A DNA stretch of 64,000 bases from Erythrobacter oryzae (GTDB taxonomy: Bacteria; Pseudomonadota; Alphaproteobacteria; Sphingomonadales; Sphingomonadaceae): assembly GCF_030271515.1 (NCBI RefSeq), contig NZ_JASCXI010000002.1, forward strand, positions 186,001 through 250,000. The letters are read 5' to 3'. A program made the position numbers and the translations under genes. The notes under the pieces were generated by a model. The model saw only the letters and a program-made list of their open reading frames with translations. It ran no database searches and was not told the DNA's origin. Positions 14,801-23,669 of the stretch are shown here, piece by piece. Each line of letters starts with the position of its first letter. Positions within the stretch are counted from its first letter, which is position 1.

Positions 14801-16039
14801 CTACTCGGCCGGGGCCGCTTCAGCGGGGCGGTAGGCGCGCGGCTGGCGGCGGGCGAAGAGCTTGCCGACCTGCTTCGAGAGCTTGGCAAAGGTCATCTCG
14901 AGCGCGCCGATCGCCTGCCCGCCCGGGACATGGGCGACGCGGTAATACATCCACACGATCAGCCCCGCGAACAGGGTGAAGGGTACCCAGAAGGCCAGCA
15001 TCGGATCGAGCCGCCCAAGGGAGGCGACGTCCTCGCCGTACTGGTTCACCTTGTGATAAGCGACCACCATGATGATCGAGACGAACACGCCCAGCGCGCT
15101 CGTCGAGCGCTTGGGCGGGATCGCGAGGGCGACCGCCAGCAGCGGCATCAGCAGCATCATCACGATCTCGACCAGCCGGAAGTTGAAGCTGGCAACGCTC
15201 GCATCGCGCTGCTCTGGCGCGGTGTCGCGGCTCCAGCCCATCCGCAGCAATTCGGGGAGGATATATTCGCGCGTCTCGTCCCCGCGGGCGCGGAACTTCT
15301 CGATCGCGGGCAAGTCGATCGGCAGGTCGTGGCGGCTGAAGCTCAGCACGCGCGGGGTCTGGCCCCTCATGCCGGTGTCCTGGATGATCGTGCCCTCGGT
15401 CAGCCGCAGGATGATCGTGCCGGGATTGTCGCGGGTGGCGAGGAACGCCCCCTCGCGCGCGCTGATCGAGAGCACCTGGCCCTTCTTGTTGGCGACGCGG
15501 GCGAAGATGCCGACGAGCCTGCGCCCCTCGTCCTCGCTCTCCTCGATGCGCAAGGCCATGCGGTCGGCCAGCGTGGTGAATTCGCCGACCTTGATCGAGG
15601 CCCCGAGCGCGCCCGAGCGCAGTTCGTATTCGAGCTGCTCGTAATAGTAGCGGCTGAGCGGCTGGATGTAGAACACCAGCGCGACATTCACCGCGACCAG
15701 CACCAGCGTGATGAGGTAGGGCATCCTGAGCAGGCGGAAATAGGACATGCCGACGCCGCGCATCGTGTCGAGCTCGGACGAGGTCGCGAGTTTGCGGAAG
15801 GCGAGCAGTACGCCGAGCAGCAGGCCCAGGGGAATGGCGAGGCTCGCATATTCGGGCACCAGCGCGCCGAGCATCTTGAACACCACGCCCACCGGCCCGC
15901 CCTCGACCGCGACGAAATCGAACAGCTTGAGCATCTTGTCGAGCATCAGCAGCGACGCGGCGAGCGCGAAGACGCCGAGCATCGGCACGATCGTGAGCCG
16001 CAGGATGTAGCGATCGATGGCGGGGATGAAGTTCAGCAA
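14801..16039 (-). CDS. lptF: LPS export permease LptF
   Basis: A 412-residue YjgP/YjgQ-family permease, partner of LptG in the LptBFG transporter. The N-terminus MLNFIPAIDRYILRLTIVPM precedes the first TM helix. The conserved FRKLATSSELDTMRGVGMSY coupling region, which contacts LptB, lies near residues 85-105. The periplasmic domain spans about 130-290, and three TM helices close the protein (VEIVMMLLMPLLAVALAI and following). A proline/alanine-rich tail (RPAEAAPAE) ends it. First gene of the lptF-lptG-GNAT unit. Confidence 0.93.
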   Translation of the reverse strand: MLNFIPAIDRYILRLTIVPMLGVFALAASLLMLDKMLKLFDFVAVEGGPVGVVFKMLGALVPEYASLAIPLGLLLGVLLAFRKLATSSELDTMRGVGMSYFRLLRMPYLITLVLVAVNVALVFYIQPLSRYYYEQLEYELRSGALGASIKVGEFTTLADRMALRIEESEDEGRRLVGIFARVANKKGQVLSISAREGAFLATRDNPGTIILRLTEGTIIQDTGMRGQTPRVLSFSRHDLPIDLPAIEKFRARGDETREYILPELLRMGWSRDTAPEQRDASVASFNFRLVEIVMMLLMPLLAVALAIPPKRSTSALGVFVSIIMVVAYHKVNQYGEDVASLGRLDPMLAFWVPFTLFAGLIVWMYYRVAHVPGGQAIGALEMTFAKLSKQVGKLFARRQPRAYRPAEAAPAE

Positions 16040-16139
16040 GGGGCGTGGGGTCCGTGGGTGGCGCGGCTCATGCCCTAGCCGCTTCGCGCGGGCGCGTCAT
16101 GTCCCCAATTGCGGTTGTTTGCCGCCGCGCGCGTGCATC

Positions 16140-16646
16140 TCACCAGAACAGGCTGCCGGGGTTGCCCTTGAACGGCCCCGCCTCGCGCGAGGTTACCCAG
16201 CCGCCGTAGAAGCCGCCGGGTTGCGGCTTGACCTGCTCGCCGTCGATGGTCACGCTCTCGAAGGGGGCGGCGTAGAAGGCGATATGGTCGCGGATCGGGG
16301 CGAAGGCGGGCGAGGGAGCGGCGTAGGACCAGCCCGCGCCCACGAGGCGTTCATCGCCGATCACCACGTCCCAGTAACGCGCCAGCCCCTTCCACTCGCA
16401 GATCGAGCCGCCCGCATTGGGCACCAGCTGCGCCATCGCGATGTCGGTCTGGGGGATATAGTAGGTCGGCGGATGCGAGGTTTCGAGCGTGCGCCACGCC
16501 GCGCGGGTATCGGCCAGCAGGATGCCGCGATGCAGGATGCGGATATGGCGCGCGGTGGGTTCGACCAGCGGCGGCCGGGGGTAGTCCCAGACGCTTTCCT
16601 GCCCGGGCTGCACCGGATCGGGAGCAGGCTGGTGGGGGAGCCTCAC
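16140..16646 (-). CDS. DUF427 domain protein
   Basis: A 168-residue protein of the DUF427 family, a small beta-rich domain of unknown biochemical role. The family blocks ILLADTRAAWRTLETSHPPT and YYIPQTDIAM followed by GGSICEWKGLARYWDVV and IAFYAAPFESVTIDGEQV are all present. The last residues GGWVTSREAGPFKGNPGS match the conserved C-terminal tail. It is cytoplasmic (no signal peptide). It stands alone between lptF and clpS on the same strand with about 25 bp to clpS, so co-transcription with clpS is possible. Confidence 0.85.
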   Translation of the reverse strand: MRLPHQPAPDPVQPGQESVWDYPRPPLVEPTARHIRILHRGILLADTRAAWRTLETSHPPTYYIPQTDIAMAQLVPNAGGSICEWKGLARYWDVVIGDERLVGAGWSYAAPSPAFAPIRDHIAFYAAPFESVTIDGEQVKPQPGGFYGGWVTSREAGPFKGNPGSLFW

Positions 16647-16671
16647 GCGCCGCGCACGCCCTGCTCGCCGC

Positions 16672-17076
16672 TCAGGCCTTTTCCAGCGTGCATTGCAGCG
16701 GGTGCTGGTTCTGGCGCGCGAAGTCCATCACCTGGTTCACCTTGGTCTCGGCGACCTCATAGGTGAAGATCCCGCACACGCCGACGCCGCGCTGGTGGAC
16801 GTGGAGCATGACGCGGGTGGCCTGTTCGAGGTCCATCGAGAAGAAGCGCTTCAGCACCAGCACCACGAATTCCATCGGGGTGTAATCGTCGTTGAGCATC
16901 AGCACCTTGTACTGGCTCGGCTTCTTGGGCTTGGCGCGGGTCTTGGTGGCGACGCCGACCTGGTTCTGCCCGCCGCCGTCCTTGCCCTCGTCATCCTCGG
17001 CGGCGCGCACGCGCAGCGGCTGCGACAGGGGCAGCCCGGCCACGGCGGCCGACAGAGGAGGGCGGGAATGGAGCAT
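16672..17076 (-). CDS. clpS: ATP-dependent Clp protease adaptor ClpS
   Basis: A 134-residue ClpS, the adaptor that delivers N-degron substrates to ClpAP. The core begins [20 protein letters not shown], with the [10 protein letters not shown] substrate-pocket segment, and continues [20 protein letters not shown], including the histidine that contacts ClpA/N-degrons. The first about 50 residues form a disordered, charged N-terminal extension ([20 protein letters not shown]), longer than in E. coli. A shorter start is possible, but none has a better ribosome site. clpA is not in the window. Confidence 0.93.
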   Translation of the reverse strand: MLHSRPPLSAAVAGLPLSQPLRVRAAEDDEGKDGGGQNQVGVATKTRAKPKKPSQYKVLMLNDDYTPMEFVVLVLKRFFSMDLEQATRVMLHVHQRGVGVCGIFTYEVAETKVNQVMDFARQNQHPLQCTLEKA

Positions 17077-17141
17077 GCGCCCCCATTATGGGATTCGCGC
17101 TCGCGTGTGCAAGCGATTGCGTGGGAATTGTTTGGTCTCAT

Positions 17142-17260
17142 GCGGGCCCACCCCCGGCCACGATACCCGCCCCGGGCTTGACCCGGGGGCAAGCGGGAGG
17201 GGTGATTGTGGCGCGACCAGTCCCCCTCCCGCTTGCGGGAGGGGTTAGGGGTGGGCCTGC
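17142..17260. repeat. GC-rich palindromic repeat between clpS and the phasin gene
   Basis: Outer arms GCGGGCCCACCCC (17142-17154) and 17248-17260 pair with one mismatch; inner arms 17189-17202 and 17223-17236 pair perfectly (14 bp), and a short hairpin CCCGGG/CCCGGG lies at 17171-17187. Different in sequence from copies A-C. It sits upstream of clpS and downstream of the phasin terminator. Confidence 0.65.
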
Positions 17261-17272
17261 GCGACGGCAAAC

Positions 17273-17308
17273 AAAGAAAAGGCCGGCCAGACTTGCGTCT
17301 GGCCGGCC
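17273..17308 (-). terminator. Terminator of the phasin gene
   Basis: Perfect 12-bp stem GGCCGGCCAGAC (17281-17292) with GTCTGGCCGGCC (17297-17308), TTGC loop; on the minus strand it is followed by TTTTCTTT. It lies 70 bp past the phasin stop codon. Confidence 0.85.
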
Positions 17309-17377
17309 AGCGCCTTGCGGCGCGCTCTCGTGGACCGGGTTGGGAGAGAGAGGAGAGAGGCCCGGCCGGAGAATTCC

Positions 17378-18166
17378 TTAGGCGGCGGTCTTCACCTTCT
17401 CGACCGCGACGCTGACGCGGTTCGAGATCGGGGCGAAGGCGTCGTTGTAGAGCTTCACCCAGGCTTCGGTGCGCTTCGAGCCGAAGGCGACCACGGCGTC
17501 GAAGTTGCGACGGGCGATTTCGCCCTGAAGCTGGAACAGCTCGGTCGGCGACTTCACGGCAGCAACCTTCTTGGCGTCTTCGGTGACGGTCTCGATCACG
17601 GTCTTGCCGGTCTCGACGTTGTCCTTGAGCAGTTCCTGCGCGCCGGTGAAGAAGATCTTACCGCTTTCGACGACGGCTTCGACGTTCGCCTTGGTGAACT
17701 CGGTCGCTTCGGCGGTGTATTCACCGGTCTTGGCGAAGGCGGTCTTGGCGCGGGTCTGGAGGTCGGCGACGACGTTCTTGGCGGTCGCGGTGATATCGGC
17801 GGTCTTGGCAGTGGCCATGATGGTATCCTTGAGCTTGATGACGGGATTGGTCTTGGGCGCGGCGGCGGCAGGCTTGGCAGCCTTGGGAGCGGTCTTCACA
17901 GCCGCCTTCTTCACCACCGCAGCCTTCTTGACCGGTGCGGTCTTGGTCGCCGTCTTCTTGACGGTCTTGGCCGCAGCCTTCTTCACCGGGGCCGCCTTCT
18001 TGGCGACGACCGGAGCCTTCTTGGGCGCGGCGGGAGTCTTCACAGCCGGAGCGGCTTTCGGCGCTTCGACGATCTTGGCCGATGCTTCGGCGTAGGCCTT
18101 CTCGGCAGCCGCGTCGATCTTGGCGACTGGAGCCTTCACTTCGGCAGTGTTCTCAACTTCGGACAT
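17378..18166 (-). CDS. Phasin family protein with Lys/Ala-rich N-terminal region
   Basis: A 262-residue phasin that coats polyhydroxyalkanoate granules. Residues about 35-105 are a low-complexity Lys/Ala/Pro region of PAPVKKAAAKTVKKTATK type, like the histone-H1-like tail of PhaF, and may bind DNA or granule surface. The phasin_2-like helical domain follows (ANVEAVVESGKIFFTGAQEL; then LFQLQGEIARRNFDAVVAFG). Codon use in the repeat part is biased towards AAG and GCC. The gene is next to phaC on the same strand, with PhaR-like palindromes upstream. Confidence 0.88.
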   Translation of the reverse strand: MSEVENTAEVKAPVAKIDAAAEKAYAEASAKIVEAPKAAPAVKTPAAPKKAPVVAKKAAPVKKAAAKTVKKTATKTAPVKKAAVVKKAAVKTAPKAAKPAAAAPKTNPVIKLKDTIMATAKTADITATAKNVVADLQTRAKTAFAKTGEYTAEATEFTKANVEAVVESGKIFFTGAQELLKDNVETGKTVIETVTEDAKKVAAVKSPTELFQLQGEIARRNFDAVVAFGSKRTEAWVKLYNDAFAPISNRVSVAVEKVKTAA

Positions 18167-18183
18167 GGCGACCTCGCTTCATG

Positions 18184-18246
18184 TTGCATTGCACAAAATA
18201 GTGAACGCGGATGCGAAGTCAAGCGTTTTTGTGCAGTGCACAAAAA
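18184..18246 (-). promoter_or_regulatory. PhaR-like operator palindromes upstream of the phasin gene
   Basis: TTTTTGTGCA-G-TGCACAAAAA (18226-18246) is a perfect 21-bp palindrome, and TTGCATTGCACAAAA (18184-18198) is a second, degenerate copy. TGC-rich dyads of this type are bound by the PHA repressor PhaR upstream of phasin genes. Repression released by PHA granules is inferred. Confidence 0.65.
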
Positions 18247-18315
18247 TCTTCAAATACCGATAGATTCAGTATTTTAACCGAACCGTGCCCATCATGCTGC
18301 ACAAGCGGGGCATCT

Positions 18316-20235
18316 TCAGCGCGTTTTCACATAGCGCCCCGGCGCGTCCTCGATCACTGTATCGCCCTTGCCGCCCGGCACGCGCTTGCCCTCTGCGGGC
18401 ACGCGGCTGTCGGACTGCCGTTGCACCCATGCGAGCCAGTGCGGCCACCAGCTGCCCGGATGCTCGGTCGCGCCCGCGATGAAGTCCTTGAGGCTGGGCG
18501 CATGGCTGTCGCCGACCCAGTACTGGTACTTGCCCGCGGACGGCGGATTGACCACGCCCGCGATATGCCCCGAGCCTGCCAGCAGGAACTCGGTCGGCCC
18601 GGTGAAGTGCTTCGTGATCCGCCACACGCTTTCGGCGGGTGCGATGTGGTCCTCGCGCCCCGCCTGCACGAAGCTGGGGGTGGCGACCCGCGTCAGGTCG
18701 ATCGGCGTCCCGTCCGCCTCCAGCGCGTCGGGCACCACCAGCTTGTTGTCGCGGTAGAGGTCGCGCAGATAGGCATTGTGCCACTTGGAGGGCAGGTTGG
18801 TGACGTCGCCGTTCCAGTGGAGCAGGTCGAAGGCGGGGTAATCCTCGCCCAAGAGGTAGTTGTTGACGACGTAGTTCCAGATCAGGTCGCGCCCGCGCAG
18901 CGCATTGAAGGTCGCCGCGAGATAGCGCCCGTCGAGATAGCCTTGCGGGGAGAGCTGCCCGATCATCTCGAGCTGGCCTTCGTCGATGAAGTTCTTGAGA
19001 TCGCCCGCCCGCTCGAAATCGACCTGTGCGGTGAAGAAGGTGGCCGACTTGACCTTGTCCGCCTCGCCCCGCCGCGCCAGCACGGCAAGCGCCGCCGCGA
19101 GCGTCGTCCCCGCCACGCAATAGCCGATGGTGTGGACGGCGGGCACGTCGAGCCGTGCGCGGACATGGTCGATCGCCTCGATCTGGGCGCGGATGTAATC
19201 GTCCCACACCACCTCGGCCATCGTCTCGTCGGCGCTCTTCCAGCTGACCACGAACACCGTGATCCCTTGGTCGACCGCCCACTTGATGAAGCTCTTTTTG
19301 GGGGTGAGGTCGAGGATGTAGAAGCGGTTGATCCACGGCGGGAAGATCACCAGCGGTACTTCAAGCACGTCTTGCGTCGAGGGCGAATACTGGATCAGCT
19401 GGTAGAGCGGCGTCTCGTGCACCACCTTGCCGGGGCTTGCAGCGAGGTTCTCGCCGAGGCGGAAGGCGTTGGGGTCGGTGTGGGTCAGCTGCCCGCGCTT
19501 GAGGTCATTGACGAGGTGCTGCATCCCGCGCACCAGATTGGCGCCCTTGGTTTCCATCGTGCGCTTGAGCACCACCGGATTGAGCGCAAGGAAGTTGTCC
19601 GGGCTCATCGCCTCGGCCAGCGCCGTCACCGCGAATTCGAGCTGCTGGCGCTTGGTCTTGTCGAGCCCCTCCATGCCCCTGACCGCGCCCCGGAAATAGT
19701 CGGCGAGCATCAGATAGGTCTGGTGGAGCAGCAGGAAGGCGGGATGCTCGCGCCAGGCAGGATCGGCGAAGCGGCGGTCGGACTTGGGCAGGGCGGCGGC
19801 TTCGGGCGCTTCGGCGGCCTTCCCACCGGTGGCGCCCGCGGCAAAGCTCTGCATCACCCCGGACCACAGCTGCATCTGGTCCTGCACCAGCTTGCCCGAG
19901 GCCTCGAACATCCCCTTGGGCATCTGGCCGAGCATCGCCTGCGACATCACCAGCCACTGCGCCGGATCCATCATGTTGCTGCCCGCACCCATGCCGCCCT
20001 TCGCCGCCTTCTCGGCCGCGGCGGTGGTCTGGTGGGTGGCGAAATCGAGCCAAAGCTGCTGGAGCTGCGCGGCGGTGGCGGCCCATTCGGTCATCTCGGA
20101 CGGGTCGATCCCGGGCATCGCGAGCGATTCGGGGGCCTTGCCGCCCAGCATTTCGCGCAAGGCCTCGCCCTGCATGTCGAAGAAGCCCTTGAGGCTCTCG
20201 CCCGCTGCCGCCATCAGGTCGTTGTCCTGTGCCAT
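18316..20235 (-). CDS. phaC: Class I polyhydroxyalkanoate synthase
   Basis: A 639-residue PhaC that polymerises (R)-3-hydroxyacyl-CoA on PHA granules. The lipase-like box is GYCVAGT with nucleophile Cys373; Asp529 (REDHIAPAE) and His557 (GSGHIAGVVNPP) complete the triad. The N-terminal about 110 residues are a helical domain with methionine- and glutamine-rich stretches. Class I is inferred from the length and absence of a phaE partner. The granule-surface phasin gene lies downstream on the same strand, with the PhaR-like sites between them. The start ATG at 20235 gives the MAQDNDLMAAAGESLKGFFD N-terminus. Confidence 0.95.
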   Translation of the reverse strand: MAQDNDLMAAAGESLKGFFDMQGEALREMLGGKAPESLAMPGIDPSEMTEWAATAAQLQQLWLDFATHQTTAAAEKAAKGGMGAGSNMMDPAQWLVMSQAMLGQMPKGMFEASGKLVQDQMQLWSGVMQSFAAGATGGKAAEAPEAAALPKSDRRFADPAWREHPAFLLLHQTYLMLADYFRGAVRGMEGLDKTKRQQLEFAVTALAEAMSPDNFLALNPVVLKRTMETKGANLVRGMQHLVNDLKRGQLTHTDPNAFRLGENLAASPGKVVHETPLYQLIQYSPSTQDVLEVPLVIFPPWINRFYILDLTPKKSFIKWAVDQGITVFVVSWKSADETMAEVVWDDYIRAQIEAIDHVRARLDVPAVHTIGYCVAGTTLAAALAVLARRGEADKVKSATFFTAQVDFERAGDLKNFIDEGQLEMIGQLSPQGYLDGRYLAATFNALRGRDLIWNYVVNNYLLGEDYPAFDLLHWNGDVTNLPSKWHNAYLRDLYRDNKLVVPDALEADGTPIDLTRVATPSFVQAGREDHIAPAESVWRITKHFTGPTEFLLAGSGHIAGVVNPPSAGKYQYWVGDSHAPSLKDFIAGATEHPGSWWPHWLAWVQRQSDSRVPAEGKRVPGGKGDTVIEDAPGRYVKTR

Positions 20236-20387
20236 CGCCCGAAATCGTTCCTTCCTCAGCCCGCAGACGCGATAGTGCCGTCAATCGGCGCTCGTCGCAA
20301 CTCGCCGAAAACGCCCTTCCCTGCTAGAGCAATATTCGCCAAGGGAAGGATGCCGCGGATGCAATCGACCCCGCGCAAGACAAGGTA

Positions 20388-21596
20388 ATGACGAGCATGA
20401 ATGACCAGTTCTATCGCATGAAGCGGATGCCCCCGTATGTGATCGCGGAGGTCAATGCCATGCGTCATGCCGCCCGTCTTGCGGGGCAGGACATCATCGA
20501 CCTCGGCATGGGTAACCCCGACCAGCCTCCGCCGCAGCATGTTATCGACAAGCTGTGCGAGGTGGCGGCCAAGCCCGACGCGCACGGCTATTCGCAGTCC
20601 AAGGGCATCCCGGGCCTGCGCCGCGCGCAGGCGGGCTATTACGCCCGCCGCTTCGGGGTCGAGCTCGATCCCGAGACCGAGGTGGTGGTGACGATGGGCT
20701 CGAAGGAGGGCCTCTCGAGCCTCGCCACCGCGATCATCGCGCCGGGCGACGTGGTGCTGGCGCCCAACCCGTCCTACCCGATCCACACCTTCGGCTTCAT
20801 CATTGCAGGCGCGACGATCCGTTCGGTGCCGACCACGCCTGACGAGCATTACTGGGAATCGCTCGAGCGGGCGATGAACTACACCGTGCCGCGCCCCAGC
20901 GTGCTGGTGGTGAGCTATCCCTCGAACCCCACGGCCGAGACGGTCGAACTGCCGTTCTACGAGCGGCTGGTCGCCTGGGCGAAGGAGAACCAGGTCTGGA
21001 TCGTCAGCGACCTTGCCTATTCGGAGCTCTATTTCGACGGCAAGCCCACGCGCTCGATCATGGAAGTGCCGGGCGCCAAGGACGTGGCGATCGAATTCAC
21101 CTCGATGTCGAAGACCTATTCGATGGCGGGTTGGCGGATGGGCTTTGCGGTCGGCAACAAACAGCTGATCGCGGCGCTGACGCGGGTGAAGTCCTATCTC
21201 GATTACGGCGCCTTTACCCCGATCCAGGCGGCGGCCTGCGCGGCATTGAACGGGCCGCAGGACATCATCGAGACGAATCGCGAGCTCTATCACAAGCGCC
21301 GCGACGTGATGGTCGAGGCTTTCGGGCGCGCCGGGTGGGACATTCCCCCGCCGCCCGCCTCGATGTTCGCCTGGGCCCCGCTGCCGCCGGCGCTGAAATC
21401 GATGGGCAGCCTCGAATTCTCCAAGCAGCTCCTGACCCAGGCGCAGGTGGCGGTCGCGCCCGGCGTGGGCTATGGCGAGAACGGCGAGGGCTATGTCCGG
21501 ATCGCGATGGTCGAGAACGAGCAGCGGCTGCGCCAGGCGGCGCGCAACATCAAGCGCTACCTCCAGTCAGTGGGCGTTAACAGTTCCGCAGCCTAA
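20388..21596 (+). CDS. alaC: Class I/II PLP aminotransferase, AlaC-like
   Basis: A 402-residue fold-type I aminotransferase, closest by motif to alanine aminotransferase AlaC (glutamate-pyruvate) and to LL-diaminopimelate aminotransferase-like proteins. The N-terminus FYRMKRMPPYVIAEVNAM and DLGMGNPDQPPPQHV are typical. PLP-binding Lys242 is in SMSKTYSMAGWRMGFAVGN, and the substrate Arg is in EGYVRIAMVENEQR. Start at 20388 or 20397 (ATG, both in frame); AAGG precedes the first. It is divergent from phaC and appears monocistronic. Substrate specificity is inferred. Confidence 0.85.
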   Translation: MTSMNDQFYRMKRMPPYVIAEVNAMRHAARLAGQDIIDLGMGNPDQPPPQHVIDKLCEVAAKPDAHGYSQSKGIPGLRRAQAGYYARRFGVELDPETEVVVTMGSKEGLSSLATAIIAPGDVVLAPNPSYPIHTFGFIIAGATIRSVPTTPDEHYWESLERAMNYTVPRPSVLVVSYPSNPTAETVELPFYERLVAWAKENQVWIVSDLAYSELYFDGKPTRSIMEVPGAKDVAIEFTSMSKTYSMAGWRMGFAVGNKQLIAALTRVKSYLDYGAFTPIQAAACAALNGPQDIIETNRELYHKRRDVMVEAFGRAGWDIPPPPASMFAWAPLPPALKSMGSLEFSKQLLTQAQVAVAPGVGYGENGEGYVRIAMVENEQRLRQAARNIKRYLQSVGVNSSAA

Positions 21597-21701
21597 GCCT
21601 TTCGCAGACCGGCAGGACTTTCTGGTCCAAAATGGGAGAAATTCTGTCCGGTTTGCGTTAGTTTGCGGGTAACATGGGATGAAGTTCGCAAGGAGAGGGC
21701 C

Positions 21702-22304
21702 ATGGCGTCCGGAGCCGCGAAGCGGCTGACCGACAGACAGCGCGCCGTCATGGAACGGATTGACCGGCGCGTCCCGATCAAGGTGATCGCGACCGAGCTC
21801 GGGGTGTCCGAGACCCGGATAAACCAGCACATCCGCGCCCTGAAGGACTTTTACGACGCCGCCAGCCTCGGCGAGCTGGTCGAGAATTACCGCGCCACGC
21901 TCGCCCCCGAGGAGAGCGGGGAAGCGCCGGAAAACGGCCTCGGGACAATTGCGGATGAAGCTTTGCTGAAGCCCTTCAGCGAACCTGCATACACAAATTC
22001 TCAGATTAACGGCGCGGCTGATCTGACTGATTTCGGCGGTCGGGATGACCCGGGCCGACTGGTCCTCAGCGATGCGATGCCCCTGATCGAACAGGCGCCG
22101 TGGCTGCAGGCAGGCGAACCGCGGGTGGTCCCCGGAGTGCTCGATGGTGAGCATGCCGTCCTGCTGCGACTGGGGGCGATCGTCGGGATCGCCACCGGCA
22201 TCCTGGCTTCGGTGATCCTTGTGGTCACGGCCGCGATGACACTCAGCGCAGCAACGGAAGGCAAGGCTCAACTCTCCGCGGAAACCAAAGCAGCGGCCGG
22301 GTGA
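21702..22304 (+). CDS. Membrane-anchored LuxR-type HTH protein
   Basis: A 200-residue protein with an N-terminal LuxR/GerE-type HTH (about 8-60: LTDRQRAVMERIDRRVPIKV, then ELGVSETRINQHIRALKDFY) and one C-terminal TM helix (about 160-190: LGAIVGIATGILASVILVVT). No sensor or receiver domain is visible, so the DNA-binding domain would be tethered to the cytoplasmic membrane face. ATG at 21702 has AAGGAGAG upstream. First gene of a same-strand run of five (to 24052). Target genes are unknown. A membrane-released or membrane-bound regulator is inference. Confidence 0.72.
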   Translation: MASGAAKRLTDRQRAVMERIDRRVPIKVIATELGVSETRINQHIRALKDFYDAASLGELVENYRATLAPEESGEAPENGLGTIADEALLKPFSEPAYTNSQINGAADLTDFGGRDDPGRLVLSDAMPLIEQAPWLQAGEPRVVPGVLDGEHAVLLRLGAIVGIATGILASVILVVTAAMTLSAATEGKAQLSAETKAAAG

Positions 22305-22329
22305 GCACCGGTGCTGCTGGAGACCACCG

Positions 22330-22686
22330 ATGGAAAACCGTATTCTTGCCGACGCCCACAATCTGAAGAAGCTCGTGCGCGAAGCGGAGGCGCTTGCCGA
22401 TGAATCGATCATCGCCATGGCCCGGCTCAAGCAGGCGATGCTCGCCGCCCGCCAGAACCCGGCGATCGAGGTCCACACCGGCCAGCGCGCGCTGGTCCGC
22501 CTGACCGAGGCCGAGAGCTACGCCCTGTCGATGTCGACCAACCTGCTGCGCGTGCATGACGAACTGAGCAAGGTCGCGCGCGTCCACGCCGGCGGCGACG
22601 AGGGCATCCCCACGGTCGTGCCGCCGGCCGCAGTCGAACTTCAGCCGGCGCGCCGGGAAGCTGCCGGAGAGCAGGTGATCGCCTGA
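22330..22686 (+). CDS. Hypothetical helical protein
   Basis: A 118-residue soluble protein that I do not recognise. Residues about 5-90 read as two long amphipathic helices (HNLKKLVREAEALADESIIA; AESYALSMSTNLLRVHDELS), followed by a proline/alanine-rich tail. It starts 25 bp after the membrane-anchored HTH gene and ends 4 bp before the membrane protein, so it is almost certainly in the same transcript. The leucine/alanine spacing suggests a coiled coil, which could serve as a partner for one of the neighbouring regulators. Confidence 0.65.
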   Translation: MENRILADAHNLKKLVREAEALADESIIAMARLKQAMLAARQNPAIEVHTGQRALVRLTEAESYALSMSTNLLRVHDELSKVARVHAGGDEGIPTVVPPAAVELQPARREAAGEQVIA

Positions 22687-22690
22687 ACCG

Positions 22691-23200
22691 ATGAACGACT
22701 GGCTGGAATTGTTCAACGCGTACCGTGCTCCCGTCCAGCACGTCGCCAGCTTGCTGCTTGCCGCGGCGATCTGGCGATGGGGCGGGAGCCCGGAGCGTTG
22801 GCTGGCCGCGGTTTTCGTCTCGACCATGATTTTCCCGCTTTATCTTGTGCGCCTTCTCGGTCTGCAGACGTCCTTCGCGGTCGGCCCCTGGGAAGATTAC
22901 TATGTGCTGATCGACGTTGTCGCGGCGGTCCTGTTCCTGGGCGTGGCGTTGAACGCCAACCGCAATTACCCGATGGGCATTGCCGCTTTCCAGCTGGTCG
23001 CGGTCGGCGCGCACATGGTCAACGCGGTCGCGGACCGGGCCTCGCCGCTGGCCATTGCGATCCTTGTCATCGGCCCCTCCTATTTCCAGCTGCTGCTGCT
23101 GCTGACCGGCTTCATCCGGCACGTCCGGCGCGAGCGACGCTTCGGTCCCTACCGGGCGTGGCGCGCTGCCCCGCCCTCGATCGGAGGGCTGACGATATGA
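22691..23200 (+). CDS. Hypothetical polytopic membrane protein
   Basis: A 169-residue membrane protein without a recognised family. About five hydrophobic segments are visible: VQHVASLLLAAAIWRW, LAAVFVSTMIFPLYLVRLLG, YYVLIDVVAAVLFLGVAL, GIAAFQLVAVGAHMVNAV and LAIAILVIGPSYFQLLLLL. A basic C-terminal tail (RHVRRERRFGPYRAWR) indicates a cytoplasmic C-terminus. ATG at 22691 lies 4 bp after the preceding stop. It could be the membrane sensor or anchor for the regulators in the cluster; that is inference from position only. Confidence 0.65.
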   Translation: MNDWLELFNAYRAPVQHVASLLLAAAIWRWGGSPERWLAAVFVSTMIFPLYLVRLLGLQTSFAVGPWEDYYVLIDVVAAVLFLGVALNANRNYPMGIAAFQLVAVGAHMVNAVADRASPLAIAILVIGPSYFQLLLLLTGFIRHVRRERRFGPYRAWRAAPPSIGGLTI

Positions 23201-23246
23201 GGCCCGCCCCGCCCCCGTCCCGCCTTGCCCTGAGGAGGGTGCGCCG

Positions 23247-23669
23247 ATGCTGACCCAGGCCCTTTCCCGAAGCGGCGAGAGCGCGCTCTCGCAGGATCAG
23301 CGTGCGGCGGCGATGATCGCCTATCTGCGCAGTCTCGTGCTCGCGCCGCCCGCACAATACGAACGCGGCCATGCCATCTTCCTCGATCCGCACAGCAACT
23401 GGCTGGGCGATGCGCCCTGCGGGATCGGCACGATGACGACGCTCGCGATCCGGATGCGCGCGTTGCTCGGCGATGCGCTGCGCCACGATGCGGCCGGGAT
23501 CATCCTCGCGCACAGCCACCCCTCGGGGCACTGCCGCCCGAGCGGCTGCGACATCGCCACCACCCGCCGTCTCGCCGAGATCGCCCGTGCGCTCGACATC
23601 ACACTGATCGATCACCTGATCTTCACCACCGACGCGGTCTACTCGATGCGCGCAGGAGGCCTGCTGTGA
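23247..23669 (+). CDS. RadC/JAB-domain protein
   Basis: A 140-residue single-domain protein of the RadC (JAB/MPN+) family. The metal-site motif is AHSHPSGHCRPSGCD near residues 92-106, keeping H-x-H-P-S-G and the Asp, and IGTMTTLAIRMRALL precedes it as in RadC. The N-terminal helix-hairpin-helix region of full RadC is missing. Members of this fold can be metal-dependent isopeptidases; RadC itself has no proven function. GAGGAGGG precedes ATG 23247. Its stop overlaps the start of the winged-helix gene (ATGA-type), so both are coupled. Confidence 0.78.
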   Translation: MLTQALSRSGESALSQDQRAAAMIAYLRSLVLAPPAQYERGHAIFLDPHSNWLGDAPCGIGTMTTLAIRMRALLGDALRHDAAGIILAHSHPSGHCRPSGCDIATTRRLAEIARALDITLIDHLIFTTDAVYSMRAGGLL